Assembly: GCA_017537175.1 (NCBI GenBank)
Contig: JAFYLH010000010.1
Coordinates: forward strand, 79,740 to 143,739
Source: Clostridia bacterium
Lineage (GTDB): Bacteria > Bacillota > Clostridia > Oscillospirales > CAG-272
Direction of reading: 5' to 3'
DNA length: 64,000 bases
The notes under the pieces are model-generated. The model was not told where the DNA came from. It saw only the letters and a list, made by a program, of their open reading frames with translations, and ran no database searches. Shown here one piece after another: positions 39,141-48,089 of this stretch (the first letter of the stretch is position 1; each line of letters starts with the position of its first letter). The position numbers and the translations under genes were made by a program.

Positions 39141-39713
39141 TTACTTAACGATCTCGCCCATAACCGCGCCAAATGCACAAGCTGCATTAGACTCGTCGGT
39201 ATCGATATGCATTGCGAGAGCAAAGTTGGGGTTAACTCTTACAACAACGTCGCCGAACACAAGAGGTCTGTCGGTGTCAAGCTTAACGCCTACGATCTCC
39301 TTGTCAGCAACACCCAGCTTTTCTGCATCAGCAGGTGTCATATGTATGTGGCGCTTAGCTGCGATAACGCCGCAGTCAAGCTCTACCTCACCGCAGGGGC
39401 CAACCAGCTTGCAGCCGGGAGTACCTGCAATGTCGCCGCTCTCACGAACAGGTGGATTGAGGCCGAGGGTTCTTGCATCGGTAAGAGAAACCTCTACCTG
39501 GCTTGCAGGTCTTGCGGGACCGAGAACGATAACGTTGGCGATCTCCTTCTTGGGACCAACTACGGTAACTCTCTCCTCACAAGCGAACTGACCGGGCTGG
39601 CTGAGATCCTTTTTGTGGGTAAGCTCGTGGCCTGCGCCAAAGAGAATTTCGATGTGCTCTGCTGCCAGATGTACGTGGCGGGCAGATGTTTCAACAATAA
39701 ACTTATTATCCAT
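39141..39713 (-). CDS. pduL: phosphate acyltransferase PduL-type (phosphotransacetylase/propanoylase)
   Basis: 190 residues. Two beta-barrel repeats with zinc-binding His motifs: SARHVHL near residue 10 and AKRHIHM near residue 124; the C-terminal MHIDTDESNA is also conserved. It converts acyl-CoA to acyl-phosphate. There is no N-terminal encapsulation peptide and no microcompartment shell gene nearby, so it probably works as the housekeeping phosphotransacetylase. An acetate kinase gene is not in the window. Monocistronic between its promoter and terminator. Confidence 0.93.
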   Translation of the reverse strand: MDNKFIVETSARHVHLAAEHIEILFGAGHELTHKKDLSQPGQFACEERVTVVGPKKEIANVIVLGPARPASQVEVSLTDARTLGLNPPVRESGDIAGTPGCKLVGPCGEVELDCGVIAAKRHIHMTPADAEKLGVADKEIVGVKLDTDRPLVFGDVVVRVNPNFALAMHIDTDESNAACAFGAVMGEIVK

Positions 39714-39749
39714 AATATATCTCCTTTAGTATAAATATCAATTTATTTC

Positions 39750-39778
39750 ATTATACTATGATTAAAATAAAAAGTAAA
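39750..39778 (-). promoter_or_regulatory. probable promoter of pduL
   Basis: TTTACT (39773-39778), 17 bp, TATAAT (39750-39755) on the minus strand. The same AT-rich 85-bp gap must hold the divergent promoter of the TepA-like gene; a plus-strand TATACT overlaps at 39752. Confidence 0.55.
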
Positions 39779-39798
39779 GGAAAAAGTGAGATAAAATA

Positions 39799-40458
39799 AT
39801 GAATAATTCGCAAAAAAATGAAAATATTGAGGATACAGGAAGTATTACCACTAAAAAAGACGGAATTTCTATCGAAACGATAACAGTAATAGGTCAGGTG
39901 GAGGGGCATTATCTGCTTCCCGAAAACCAAAAATCCACCAAGTATGAGCATCTTATCCCCCTTATCGTTGATGCCGAGCAGAACGAGGACATAAAGGGTG
40001 TTCTTATTATCCTCAATACGGTAGGCGGAGACGTGGAGGCGGGTCTTGCCCTTGCCGAGATGATAGCGGGAATGGGCAAGCCCACGGTATCTTTGGTAGT
40101 AGGCGGAGGACATTCTATAGGTGTACCTCTTGCGGTATCGGCAGACAGATCCTTTATAGTCCCCTCTGCCACAATGACGGTTCATCCCGTGCGTATAACA
40201 GGCCTTGTGGTAGGCGCACCCCAGACCTACACTTATTTTAAAAAAATGCAGGAAAGAATAACCGATTTTATCGTCAGTCACTCAAGCTGTACAAAGGATA
40301 AATTTGAAGCTCTCCTTGCCCAAAACAATGATATGGCAACCGACCAAGGTACAATCCTTGATGGAAAAGATGCCGTTGATATAGGTCTGATAGACGAAGT
40401 AGGAAACTTAAAAGATGCTCTTAAATGTCTTAATGAAATGATAAAATCCCACACTTAA
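39799..40458 (+). CDS. TepA/ClpP-fold serine protease (translocation-enhancing protein family)
   Basis: 219 residues. After a charged N-terminus the ClpP/crotonase fold is recognisable: GVLIILNTVGGDVEAGLALAE near residue 75, the nucleophile in GGGHSIGVPLA (Ser near residue 112), VHPVR with a candidate His near residue 135, and DAVDIGLIDEVG at the end. It matches YmfB/TepA of Bacillus, a cytoplasmic protease whose role is unclear (linked to signal-peptide removal and sporulation). No ATPase partner is encoded nearby. It converges on the V-ATPase operon across hairpin array B. Confidence 0.88.
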   Translation: MNNSQKNENIEDTGSITTKKDGISIETITVIGQVEGHYLLPENQKSTKYEHLIPLIVDAEQNEDIKGVLIILNTVGGDVEAGLALAEMIAGMGKPTVSLVVGGGHSIGVPLAVSADRSFIVPSATMTVHPVRITGLVVGAPQTYTYFKKMQERITDFIVSHSSCTKDKFEALLAQNNDMATDQGTILDGKDAVDIGLIDEVGNLKDALKCLNEMIKSHT

Positions 40459-40459
40459 A

Positions 40460-40646
40460 ATGATATTTTCTCTGACGAGAAAATGATATATGCCGAGGCA
40501 TATTATGGTATAAAATTATCCGTTGCTCAAAAAAGCAACGGATAATTTTTTTCCTTAATATTTTCGAAGAAAATATATCATAGGCGAAGCCTATATCATA
40601 TGTCGTAAAACATATATCATAGATTTGTTTTACAAATCTATATCAT
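40460..40646. repeat. linker-hairpin array B (ATGATAT x2, terminator, then ATATCAT x4)
   Basis: Linker ATGATAT at 40460 and 40483, then inverted ATATCAT at 40575, 40593, 40614 and 40640. Between linkers are unrelated palindromes: TTTCTC-TGAC-GAGAAA, ATGCC-GA-GGCAT, ATTTTC-GAA-GAAAAT, AGGC-GAA-GCCT, ATGT-CGTAAA-ACAT and AGATTTGT-TTT-ACAAATCT. The flip in linker orientation happens at a large terminator-like hairpin (40512-40552). The design equals array A (12645-12803) with another linker, and both end in TTAATGTT. It fills the gap between the convergent TepA-like gene and ntpK. Confidence 0.85.
40512..40552. terminator. terminator hairpin in the centre of array B
   Basis: ATTATCCGTTGC - TCAAAAAA - GCAACGGATAAT followed by TTTTTTT on the plus strand. 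It would end the TepA-like transcript and perhaps the V-ATPase transcript. Confidence 0.8.
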
Positions 40647-40651
40647 TAATG

Positions 40652-41077
40652 TTATCCCAGCGCAACCATACTGAAAACGAGAGCAAAGAGCGCTACCGTT
40701 TCGCAAAGACCTACAACAGTAATATACTGTGAGAAGCCCTTGCCTGTTTCAGCTAAGGCATCTGCACCTGCGGCACCTGCCTTGCCCTGATATACTGCGG
40801 AAAATGCCATCGCCAGAGAGGATGCCACTCCAAGACCCAAAAGAAACATGGGGTCAGCGGAGGAGCCCTTCATCTGCTGCATCAGAAGGAAGCCGTAGAT
40901 GGTCTGAGTAAGGGGCGCACCTGCAAAAACTGTAAGTATAAAGGGTGCCGCCTTATTGGTCATATAACACTTTTTCCAAGCACCTATAGATGCCTGACCT
41001 GCAATACCGATACCGATAGCAGAGCCTATTGCCGCAATACCCATTGCCAGCGCTGTTGCCAAAGATCCTAAATCCAT
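40652..41077 (-). CDS. ntpK: V-type ATPase subunit K (membrane rotor ring)
   Basis: 141 residues from the ATG at 41077 (AAGGAG 6-7 bases upstream). Four helices in two hairpins. The ion-binding Glu is in helix 4 (VVGLCETVALF, near residue 124); helix 2 carries Thr-Gln (PLTQTIYGF) and a Gln lies in AVYQGKAGAAG. Thr, Gln, Gln and Glu are the ligands of sodium in Enterococcus hirae NtpK, so sodium transport is likely. Last gene of the operon. Confidence 0.94.
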   Translation of the reverse strand: MDLGSLATALAMGIAAIGSAIGIGIAGQASIGAWKKCYMTNKAAPFILTVFAGAPLTQTIYGFLLMQQMKGSSADPMFLLGLGVASSLAMAFSAVYQGKAGAAGADALAETGKGFSQYITVVGLCETVALFALVFSMVALG

Positions 41078-41127
41078 AATTATTCTCCTTAAAATCAATT
41101 AAACATATAGAAAGCGGAAGGTGACCG

Positions 41128-43026
41128 CTATTCTTCAAAGGGTTTAAACTTGTGTCCGCTCCATGACATGTCAAGATGGGAGGAAAATTCAAGAGTATTA
41201 AGTCTTATTCCGTGAACGATGACCGACAGAACATTAAGTATCATATTAAGTCCGTGACCGAACACCAAAATAACTATCGCCACTATCATAAACATAAAGT
41301 GTCCGAAAAGCGGTCCTGCAAGCTCGTTTACCGTTGCGGATATTGCCGCACCTGCAAGGCCAACCGCCCAAAGACGGATATATGAAACGATATCCGAGAA
41401 CAGATTTACCACACCTAAAAGCACCGATACTATATTGGTGAGGCTGGCGAGTATAGCCTTAATGATACTGCCCTCGTAGTTGGAAAACACAAAGCTCATT
41501 ACAAAGCCCACAGCTATAAGGACTATGGCAACCGTGCCTACCGGCACACCGCCTATAACCAGTCCAAAGCTGAACACCTCTGCGTTTACCACAAGGCTGA
41601 GTACCAAATAATATATACCCAAAAGCTGAAGCGCAGAGCCTATATCTCCGATGCATTTAAGCGATCTTCTGTTCCTTACCGCACCCATAAAATGTGCCGC
41701 GTTAAGCTGTATCAGAGCAAGTGTAAAGCAGAAGATCTGCAGGTTCTGAGCCGTGGTAAGTCCCACGCCCTCACCGCACCAGGGCAGCTGCCACAGCTTG
41801 TCCGCATATACATTTGATATAAGCGGCACCGACACGGCCTTAAGCCAGGAGGGCAGCTGTTCGGGAGAAAGGCCGAACCAGGTACAGGTCAGCGTTCCCC
41901 ACAGTATGGTGGACAGTCCAAAGAGTCCCACAAGCAAAAATGCGGGAGCTATCGGCTTTTTTGCAATGACCGATCTTATTATCAGAGCAACAGCGACTGC
42001 CAGAATTATAAGTCCGTATCCGCCGTCACCAAAGATTATACCAAAGAATATCAGTATAAAGCCTAAGAACCAGCCCGAGATATCATACTCAAAGTATCCC
42101 GGCACCGTACCCAGAAAATCGGTAAGAGGGTATATAAGACTGACAAGCTTATTGTTTTTAAGCTTGGTGGGAACATCGTCCTCGGGGGTAGGATCCTCTA
42201 CAAGCAGTCCCCAGGAGCTTTCTCTTGCGGCATCCTTAAGTGCCTCTATATTGTCTGCCTCGATATATCCCTTGAAATAGGCTACCGATATCTGCCTTGT
42301 GTCTGTTGACAGATCCTCGCTCTCCATACCCGTGGTATAGGTCTCAAGCTCTATATCCTTTTCCAGTGCCTTTACCGCTTTTTTTATACCCTCGGCATAA
42401 CAGCGGTATGCACTAAGTCTTTTGTCTGCTTCTGCCTCGGCCTCACACAGCTCCTTGATTCTTTGTCTCATTTGGGAGGTGGACATTGAGGGAAGCTTAA
42501 GCCTGTATTCCAAAAGAACGGGAATGTCGATATCATTTTGGTTACGCACAATAAACCTTACGGTTTTTTTGTCACGGCAGATAACTGTCGTTTCTATCTC
42601 ATCCAAAAGAGCCTTATACTCGCCAAGCGGCATTTCATAAAAGTAAAGCTCTGTTCCCTTCTCCTTTAGCTCCGCTATAGCCGCAGGGTCGATCTCACCC
42701 CAGCTCTTTAAACGGTCAAGCTCGGTATTGAGTGAAAGCTGCTCATTGCGTAAGAGCATCTTTTCCTCAGAGACGGCCTTTATCTCACGGGATATCTCCA
42801 TAGCCCCTGCAAGGCTTATCTCCTTTTGCTCTGTACCCTTGGTCTTGCCTAAGGTAAACAGGGCATTTTCCAGCAGGGTCATATCCTCTCCCAGCCCTGC
42901 AAGCTTATCTCCCGAGCCCTCGGTTATGGCGATATGCACCATACCCAGCTTACGGAGCTTTTTTAGTGTATTTTCCTTTTGATCTCCTGTGGTTATCAGA
43001 GATATCTTTTTCATAGGCAGTATCAT
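41128..43026 (-). CDS. ntpI: V-type ATPase subunit I (a-subunit homologue, stator)
   Basis: 632 residues. The N-terminal ~300 residues are soluble and partly coiled coil; the C-terminal half has seven or eight membrane helices, starting near DYDISGWFLGFILIFFG, with IFGDGGYG and SYIRLWAVGLAGA conserved in the family (the latter near residue 565 carries the half-channel Arg). The ATG overlaps the stop of subunit D (ATGA). It forms the stator channel for ions beside the K ring. Confidence 0.94.
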   Translation of the reverse strand: MILPMKKISLITTGDQKENTLKKLRKLGMVHIAITEGSGDKLAGLGEDMTLLENALFTLGKTKGTEQKEISLAGAMEISREIKAVSEEKMLLRNEQLSLNTELDRLKSWGEIDPAAIAELKEKGTELYFYEMPLGEYKALLDEIETTVICRDKKTVRFIVRNQNDIDIPVLLEYRLKLPSMSTSQMRQRIKELCEAEAEADKRLSAYRCYAEGIKKAVKALEKDIELETYTTGMESEDLSTDTRQISVAYFKGYIEADNIEALKDAARESSWGLLVEDPTPEDDVPTKLKNNKLVSLIYPLTDFLGTVPGYFEYDISGWFLGFILIFFGIIFGDGGYGLIILAVAVALIIRSVIAKKPIAPAFLLVGLFGLSTILWGTLTCTWFGLSPEQLPSWLKAVSVPLISNVYADKLWQLPWCGEGVGLTTAQNLQIFCFTLALIQLNAAHFMGAVRNRRSLKCIGDIGSALQLLGIYYLVLSLVVNAEVFSFGLVIGGVPVGTVAIVLIAVGFVMSFVFSNYEGSIIKAILASLTNIVSVLLGVVNLFSDIVSYIRLWAVGLAGAAISATVNELAGPLFGHFMFMIVAIVILVFGHGLNMILNVLSVIVHGIRLNTLEFSSHLDMSWSGHKFKPFEE

Positions 43027-43652
43027 AGCTCAAGCACCTGCCCTTCTCCCTCTGCATCACGGAGAGCTATTTTGCGTTTTGAAATTTTAGAGCGTACAAC
43101 GGCGCTGACCTGCTGGTCCGCCATATACACAGATATTTTTTTGATATTTGCCTTTGTTTCGGGGATCTTGACCTTTTCAAAAAGATTTACCCGCTGAGAG
43201 GTGGCAACAAGCTCCTTTTCAAGCAGTCTTACCTGCTCGTCAAGCACCTGTGCCTCAAGGTCAAGGGATATTGCCTTTTCCATATGGTCTGCGGCTATAT
43301 CCACCCACAGAGGGGTCATATAGAGGTCATATTCGCCTCTTGAAAAGTCGGCACCCTCATAGGTGGGTATGTCAACTCCCGCAATATTTCCTTTTCCCTT
43401 GCGGATGTTTTTGACACTCACTATCCCCTCGGGAAAGGCATCCTTTTCGCTGAAAACGGCTATCCAGTCGCCAAAGCCATTTTCCAGCTCTTGCCTTTGC
43501 TTTCTTACAGCCATGGCTCTTTGCGCAATACCGCGTATCTCGGTCTGGAGCTGCTGCTTTTTCAGTATCAGGGTAGGCAAATATCGCTGGTACATTTTAA
43601 GGGCATCCTTTTGTACCTTCAACTCGTTTTTTGTAAGCTTGATTTTTGCCAA
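43023..43652 (-). CDS. ntpD: V-type ATPase subunit D (central shaft), TTG start
   Basis: 209 residues. The start codon is TTG at 43652, with AAGGAGG 9 bases upstream. Long N- and C-terminal helices (LTKNELKVQKDALKMYQRYLP; LLEKELVATSQRVNLFEKVKIP ... KISKRKIALRD) form the coiled-coil rotor shaft. Lies 14 bp after subunit B. No subunit F gene, which normally pairs with D, is seen in this operon. Confidence 0.92.
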   Translation of the reverse strand: MAKIKLTKNELKVQKDALKMYQRYLPTLILKKQQLQTEIRGIAQRAMAVRKQRQELENGFGDWIAVFSEKDAFPEGIVSVKNIRKGKGNIAGVDIPTYEGADFSRGEYDLYMTPLWVDIAADHMEKAISLDLEAQVLDEQVRLLEKELVATSQRVNLFEKVKIPETKANIKKISVYMADQQVSAVVRSKISKRKIALRDAEGEGQVLEL

Positions 43653-43666
43653 ATCTATAGCCCTCC

Positions 43667-44968
43667 TTAATTTTCAGGCCAGAATTCGTCAGTAAGGTCG
43701 GACTTGATACCTGTCTCGTCCTTTTCAAAGCACTCGGCCAGGATCTGCCAGCCTGTATCAAGAGCCTCCTCCAGAGTAAGGTTTACTGACAGATCCATAA
43801 GCTCGCTTTCAAAAAGTCCGCCGTACTTTAAGAGCTTATTATCCCAACGGCTCATGGCAAAGCCCATATTCTTCTTTTCAAGGGTCTCCTTATATGAGGA
43901 ATACATACGGATCATTGCATCCATAAGAGCGCGGTGATCCTTTCTTGTTTTGCCGTTTACATTCTGCTTAAGTCTTGAAAGAGATCCAAAGGGCTCTATG
44001 CGTCCGCCCTTGAGATAATACTGTCCCTCGGTGATATATCCCGTATTGTCGGGAACGGGATGGGTAACATCGTCACCCGGCATTGTAGTAACCGCAAGAA
44101 CGGTGACCGAGCCGGAGTTTGCAAAATCCACCGCCTTTTCGTAACGGGCGGCAAGCTGAGAATAGAGGTCACCCGGGTAGCCTCGGTTAGAGGGAACCTG
44201 CTCCTGCGTGATGGCTATCTCCTTCATTGCATCGGCATAGTTTGTCATATCGGTAAGAAGCACAAGCACATCCTTGTCCTGCAGGGCAAACTGCTCGGCT
44301 ACTGCCAGAACCATATCCGGGATCATCATACATTCAACGGTGGGGTCTGATGCCGTATGGATAAACATTACGGTCTTACTTAATGCTCCGCCCTTTGACA
44401 GCTCTTCTTTAAAATAGAGAAAATCGTCATACTTAAGTCCCATACCGCCAAGGACGATAACATCAGCCTGAGCCTGCATTGCAATACGGGCAAGAAGCTG
44501 ATTGTAGGGCTCGCCCGAGATAGAAAAGATAGGCAGCTTTTGGGACACCACCAGGGTATTGAACATATCTATCATAGGGATATTTGTTCTGAGCATTCGG
44601 TTGGCAAGAATACGCTTGGTGGGGTTGACCGAGGGGCCTCCGATAGAGGTCATATTTTCGGTAAGCACAGGGCCCTTGTCACGGGGCTCGCCCGAACCGT
44701 TGAATATACGGCCAAGCAGCTCATCGCCAAAGGAAACTCGCATATCTCTGCCTAAAAAGCGAACCTCGTCGCCCGTGGATATACCCTGACCGCCTGCAAA
44801 CACCTGCAGGGATACAATATCACCGTCGATCTTGTTTACCTGTGCAAGGGATCTTCCGAAGCGGGTAGTGATCTGCGCCAGCTCCTTATAGCGCACATCG
44901 GCGGCTCTGACGGTAATGACATTACCTACGATGGATTCTATTCGGTTATAAACTTTATTCATTCTCAT
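43667..44968 (-). CDS. ntpB: V-type ATPase subunit B (regulatory, non-catalytic)
   Basis: 433 residues. F1/V1 beta-barrel and nucleotide-binding fold without an intact P-loop: [16 protein letters not shown] replaces Walker A, as expected for subunit B. Other family signatures: [49 protein letters not shown] and [19 protein letters not shown] overlap with subunit A. Confidence 0.96.
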   Translation of the reverse strand: MRMNKVYNRIESIVGNVITVRAADVRYKELAQITTRFGRSLAQVNKIDGDIVSLQVFAGGQGISTGDEVRFLGRDMRVSFGDELLGRIFNGSGEPRDKGPVLTENMTSIGGPSVNPTKRILANRMLRTNIPMIDMFNTLVVSQKLPIFSISGEPYNQLLARIAMQAQADVIVLGGMGLKYDDFLYFKEELSKGGALSKTVMFIHTASDPTVECMMIPDMVLAVAEQFALQDKDVLVLLTDMTNYADAMKEIAITQEQVPSNRGYPGDLYSQLAARYEKAVDFANSGSVTVLAVTTMPGDDVTHPVPDNTGYITEGQYYLKGGRIEPFGSLSRLKQNVNGKTRKDHRALMDAMIRMYSSYKETLEKKNMGFAMSRWDNKLLKYGGLFESELMDLSVNLTLEEALDTGWQILAECFEKDETGIKSDLTDEFWPEN

Positions 44969-46734
44969 CTACCGTCCTTTAATAAGATCTGTGCCGCGCC
45001 TGTCAACACGCCCTTGCCGTCGCTGTAGAGCATATCGATCTCTGCCTCTGCCTTTTTAAAATCTTCACTCTCAAAGGCCTTGTAGTTCCAGTCTATAAAT
45101 CTCTGACGCATACGGTTAAAGAAAATTCTTGCGTCATCCTTGTTTGTTATTTCATAATCGCTGCCCAAAACAGTAATAAGCTTGTCGGTAACATATCTCT
45201 GTCTGTCGGCAAAGCAATTTGAGTCGGTGGAGTCAAAGGAGTTCTGCTGCAGGTATACCGAATCGAGCATTTCGGATTTAAGATAGAGGATATAGTCCTC
45301 AAGGGTAGTTCCCTCCTCACCTATAACCTTCATCATAGAGGCAACATCCATTCCCTTGTGAAGGATATCCTTACAATAGCTTGATTTGTCGGCATCTATT
45401 ACAGTCTTATACTTTGACCAGGAGATGGCGGGGTCGATTGCAGGATACTTTCTTGCATCCGAGCGCTCGCGGGAAAGACCGTGGAAGGCACCCACGACCT
45501 TTAAGGTAGCCTGTGTAACAGGCTCTTCAAAGTTACCGCCTGCGGGAGAAACGGTACCGCCTATGGTAACCGAGCCTGTACTGCCGTCGGGCAGTCTGAC
45601 ATAACCCGCTCTTTCATAAAACGCCGCAATATAGGACTCAAGATATGCGGGGAATGCCTCCTCACCGGGGATCTCCTCCAGTCTGCCCGACATCTCACGG
45701 AGTGCCTGAGCCCAACGGGAGGTAGAGTCGGCAAGCAGAAGAACATTAAGTCCCATCTGGCGGTAATACTCGGCAAGAGTCACCGAGGTATATACCGATG
45801 CCTCACGGGAGGCAACAGGCATAGAGGATGTATTGCATATGATTATGGTGCGTTCCATAAGAGAACGGCCTGTTCTGGGGTCGGTAAGCTCGGGGAACTC
45901 GGTTATGGTCTCAACCACCTCGCCCGCTCGTTCACCGCAGGCTGCGATAATAACTATATCAACATCCGCGTTTCGGGATGTGGTGTGCTGTAATACGGTC
46001 TTACCTGCACCAAAGGGACCGGGAGTACAGTAGGTACCGCCCTTTGCCACAGGGAAAAATGAGTCGATAAGACGGATCTTGGTCTCCATTGTCTCCACAG
46101 GGGCAAGTCTCTCGCTGTAGCATCTTACCGCACGCTTTACGGGCCACTTAAAGGACATGGAGATATCTATATCACGGCCTCGCTCGTCGGTGATCACGGC
46201 AACAGGCTCTTTTACCGTATACATTCCCTTTTCCTTTATGGATTTAAGGGTGTATCTGCCAAGCAGATAAAAGGGGACAAATATCTTATGGGTAAAGGGT
46301 CCCTCGGGAACTGTGCCGATATATTCGCCTGCGCGGAGCACATCCCCCGGCTTTGCGGTAGGTGTGAACTCCCACTTCTTTTCGTGGTCAAGTCCGTCGG
46401 CATAGATGCCGCGCTCTAAAAACCAGCCTGCCTGCTGTGCCAAAACCGGCAGAGGATTCTGCAATCCGTCATAAACCTGACCCAAAAGTCCGGGGCCAAG
46501 CTCGGCAGAAAGCATATCACCGGTAAACTCTACCTCATCGCCGTATTTTATGCCGTCTGTCATTTCGTATACCTGTATCTGGGCAATATTACCCCTTATA
46601 CGGATGACCTCGCTTTTAAGTGCGGTGTCATCCACCTTTACAAAGCATATTTCATTCATGGAAACACTGCCGTCAAATTTTACCGACAAAAGGTTTCCGT
46701 TTACGCCTACGACCTTTCCTGTATTTTGGGTCAT
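44965..46734 (-). CDS. ntpA: V-type ATPase subunit A (catalytic)
   Basis: 589 residues from the ATG at 46734, which has a GGAGG site 6 bases upstream. Walker A is [12 protein letters not shown] (near residue 230), with [10 protein letters not shown] and [32 protein letters not shown] sequence (here GEEAFPAYL) after it; [25 protein letters not shown] contains the A-subunit-specific segment. The N-terminal non-homologous region of ~110 residues is present. Hydrolyses or makes ATP in the V1 head. Confidence 0.97.
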   Translation of the reverse strand: MTQNTGKVVGVNGNLLSVKFDGSVSMNEICFVKVDDTALKSEVIRIRGNIAQIQVYEMTDGIKYGDEVEFTGDMLSAELGPGLLGQVYDGLQNPLPVLAQQAGWFLERGIYADGLDHEKKWEFTPTAKPGDVLRAGEYIGTVPEGPFTHKIFVPFYLLGRYTLKSIKEKGMYTVKEPVAVITDERGRDIDISMSFKWPVKRAVRCYSERLAPVETMETKIRLIDSFFPVAKGGTYCTPGPFGAGKTVLQHTTSRNADVDIVIIAACGERAGEVVETITEFPELTDPRTGRSLMERTIIICNTSSMPVASREASVYTSVTLAEYYRQMGLNVLLLADSTSRWAQALREMSGRLEEIPGEEAFPAYLESYIAAFYERAGYVRLPDGSTGSVTIGGTVSPAGGNFEEPVTQATLKVVGAFHGLSRERSDARKYPAIDPAISWSKYKTVIDADKSSYCKDILHKGMDVASMMKVIGEEGTTLEDYILYLKSEMLDSVYLQQNSFDSTDSNCFADRQRYVTDKLITVLGSDYEITNKDDARIFFNRMRQRFIDWNYKAFESEDFKKAEAEIDMLYSDGKGVLTGAAQILLKDGR

Positions 46735-46735
46735 T

Positions 46736-47287
46736 TTAAACCTCCGTATCGGCTCGGTCAAGCACAGAGCCGTAAATGTTTTTGTATGCCGTCTCGCCCA
46801 AGACCCCATCAAAGCCCCTTATGCGTTCAAGCAGCTTAAGCTTGATGGCATAATAAAAGACATATTCCTTTGAAAAGCTGTCAGAGGGTCTCATTGCCTC
46901 AAGGATATCAAGGCGAAAGGCATTAAGATATTTTTCTGCCTCCATGGGGTTTTGGTTCTCACAGGCAGCAAGTGCCGCCTTAAGATACTCGGGGGGCAAT
47001 ACGGTGTTTCCCGTATCAAAGCTTCTTTTCATGCGCTCTGCCCTTACCTTGGCAAGACAGAGACGAAGCAAACGCTCGGCCGAAAGCCAGGAATCAACAA
47101 AGCCGCCTCCCTCACTCTCAGCCTCTCTTTTTGGCAACAGAGTGAGCCTTTGCATTTCATCAAAAGCCCTTTTGCCCAAAAATCGCTCGCACAGCTCCTC
47201 AAAGCGCGCTGTGGTGATGGGCAAGGGGGCGTTCTCTCCCGGACCGTCAAGAGAAGGCAGCTGAGAGATAAGATAATACTCTGCCAT
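46736..47287 (-). CDS. V-type ATPase-associated protein in the subunit C position (DUF2764-like)
   Basis: 183 residues, beginning MAEYYLISQLPSLDG, a pattern shared with the unnamed gene between subunits E and A in spirochaete, chlamydial and Bacteroidetes V-ATPase operons (DUF2764 family). It is mostly alpha-helical, with an inner region rich in Arg/Glu and YYAIKLKLLERI near the end, which resembles part of subunit C. It is shorter than most of that family. It probably replaces subunit C (and maybe F) as the link between V1 and the membrane ring. Gap of 2 bp to ntpE and 1 bp to ntpA. Confidence 0.7.
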   Translation of the reverse strand: MAEYYLISQLPSLDGPGENAPLPITTARFEELCERFLGKRAFDEMQRLTLLPKREAESEGGGFVDSWLSAERLLRLCLAKVRAERMKRSFDTGNTVLPPEYLKAALAACENQNPMEAEKYLNAFRLDILEAMRPSDSFSKEYVFYYAIKLKLLERIRGFDGVLGETAYKNIYGSVLDRADTEV

Positions 47288-47289
47288 AT

Positions 47290-47898
47290 TTACTGTGCCT
47301 CTTTTAAAAGGGATGTGACCTTAGGGCTGAGGTATCCGGAAAGCATGTCCACCACAGCCTCGGTAGAATAATCGTAATAAGCGCCCGTATCATTTACCGC
47401 AATACGGAAGCCGCCGTCAAAATTGTCATTTGCCTTAAGGGTAATACCCTCAAGCATTCTGTCCTTTAGAGCTGCAAGAAGCGAGTCCTCAAGGGCCTTA
47501 AGATCCTCTGTATTCAATATGAGTGTAAGCTCCTCGGTATCAGGCTTTTTTGCCCACGCCTCAACCGTATTTACAACAAGAGACGCAAGCTGCTCTGAGG
47601 AATACACCTCGCCAACCTTAAACTCGGTAACTGCGCGAAGCTCTCTTGCAACGCTCTCTCTGAAGGAGATAAGCAGATTACGGCCTGCCTGCTTTATGGC
47701 ATCCTCGCTTGAACTCAGCATTCTTTCATTTTCGGCCTTGGCATCGGCAATCATTTTATCCGCCTTTGCTTCAGCATCTGCTATGATGCCCTCCGCCTCT
47801 TTTTTTGCATTGTCAAGGATGGCCGCCGCTTCAAGCTCTGCCGCCTCAACGCCGTCCTTTTTGATCTGATCAATAAGCTCGCCAAGTTGAATTTCCAT
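47290..47898 (-). CDS. ntpE: V-type ATPase subunit E (peripheral stalk)
   Basis: 202 residues. The first ~80 residues form a long Ala/Glu/Lys-rich helix (AEGIIADAEAKADKMIADAK) and the rest a globular domain ending in SGYLSPKVTSLLKEAQ. First gene of the V-ATPase operon, with AAGGAG 8 bases before the ATG. No separate subunit H/G stalk gene is visible. Confidence 0.88.
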   Translation of the reverse strand: MEIQLGELIDQIKKDGVEAAELEAAAILDNAKKEAEGIIADAEAKADKMIADAKAENERMLSSSEDAIKQAGRNLLISFRESVARELRAVTEFKVGEVYSSEQLASLVVNTVEAWAKKPDTEELTLILNTEDLKALEDSLLAALKDRMLEGITLKANDNFDGGFRIAVNDTGAYYDYSTEAVVDMLSGYLSPKVTSLLKEAQ

Positions 47899-47946
47899 AT
47901 GGGGATCTCCTTTATATCATCATAACTTATTTACTTACAAATATGC

Positions 47947-47989
47947 AAAAAAGGAACCAAATCCTCTGCAGTCAGCTGGTTCCTTTCAT
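47947..47989 (-). promoter_or_regulatory. leader hairpin (attenuator-like) with a possible five-codon leader ORF before ntpE
   Basis: In the RNA of the V-ATPase leader the stem AAAGGAACCA / TGGTTCCTTT encloses about 17 bases and is followed by a U-run, so it looks like an intrinsic terminator between promoter (48009) and ntpE. A mini-ORF ATG-AAA-GGA-ACC-AGC-TGA (47989-47972) coincides with the 5' arm, with AAGGA 10 bases ahead. Translating it would open the stem. Attenuation is an inference. Confidence 0.55.
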
Positions 47990-48008
47990 AACTATTATAT
48001 CCTTGGTC

Positions 48009-48037
48009 ATTATAACATATACTGCTTATAAAGTCAA
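48009..48037 (-). promoter_or_regulatory. promoter of the V-ATPase operon
   Basis: TTGACT (48032-48037), 17 bp, TATAAT (48009-48014) on the minus strand; it gives a leader of about 100 bases. Confidence 0.8.
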
Positions 48038-48061
48038 GAATTTTTTATATATAAACACAAT

Positions 48062-48089
48062 AAAAAGGCTGACCGCAGTCAGCCTTTTT
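48062..48089 (-). terminator. terminator of the lipoprotein (and pheST) unit
   Basis: 12-bp stem AAAAAGGCTGAC - CGCA - GTCAGCCTTTTT right at the stop codon of the lipoprotein gene. Confidence 0.88.

Noticed and set aside
39141..39713. Microcompartment locus around pduL
   Set aside because: No shell proteins, diol dehydratase or aldehyde dehydrogenase genes are present.
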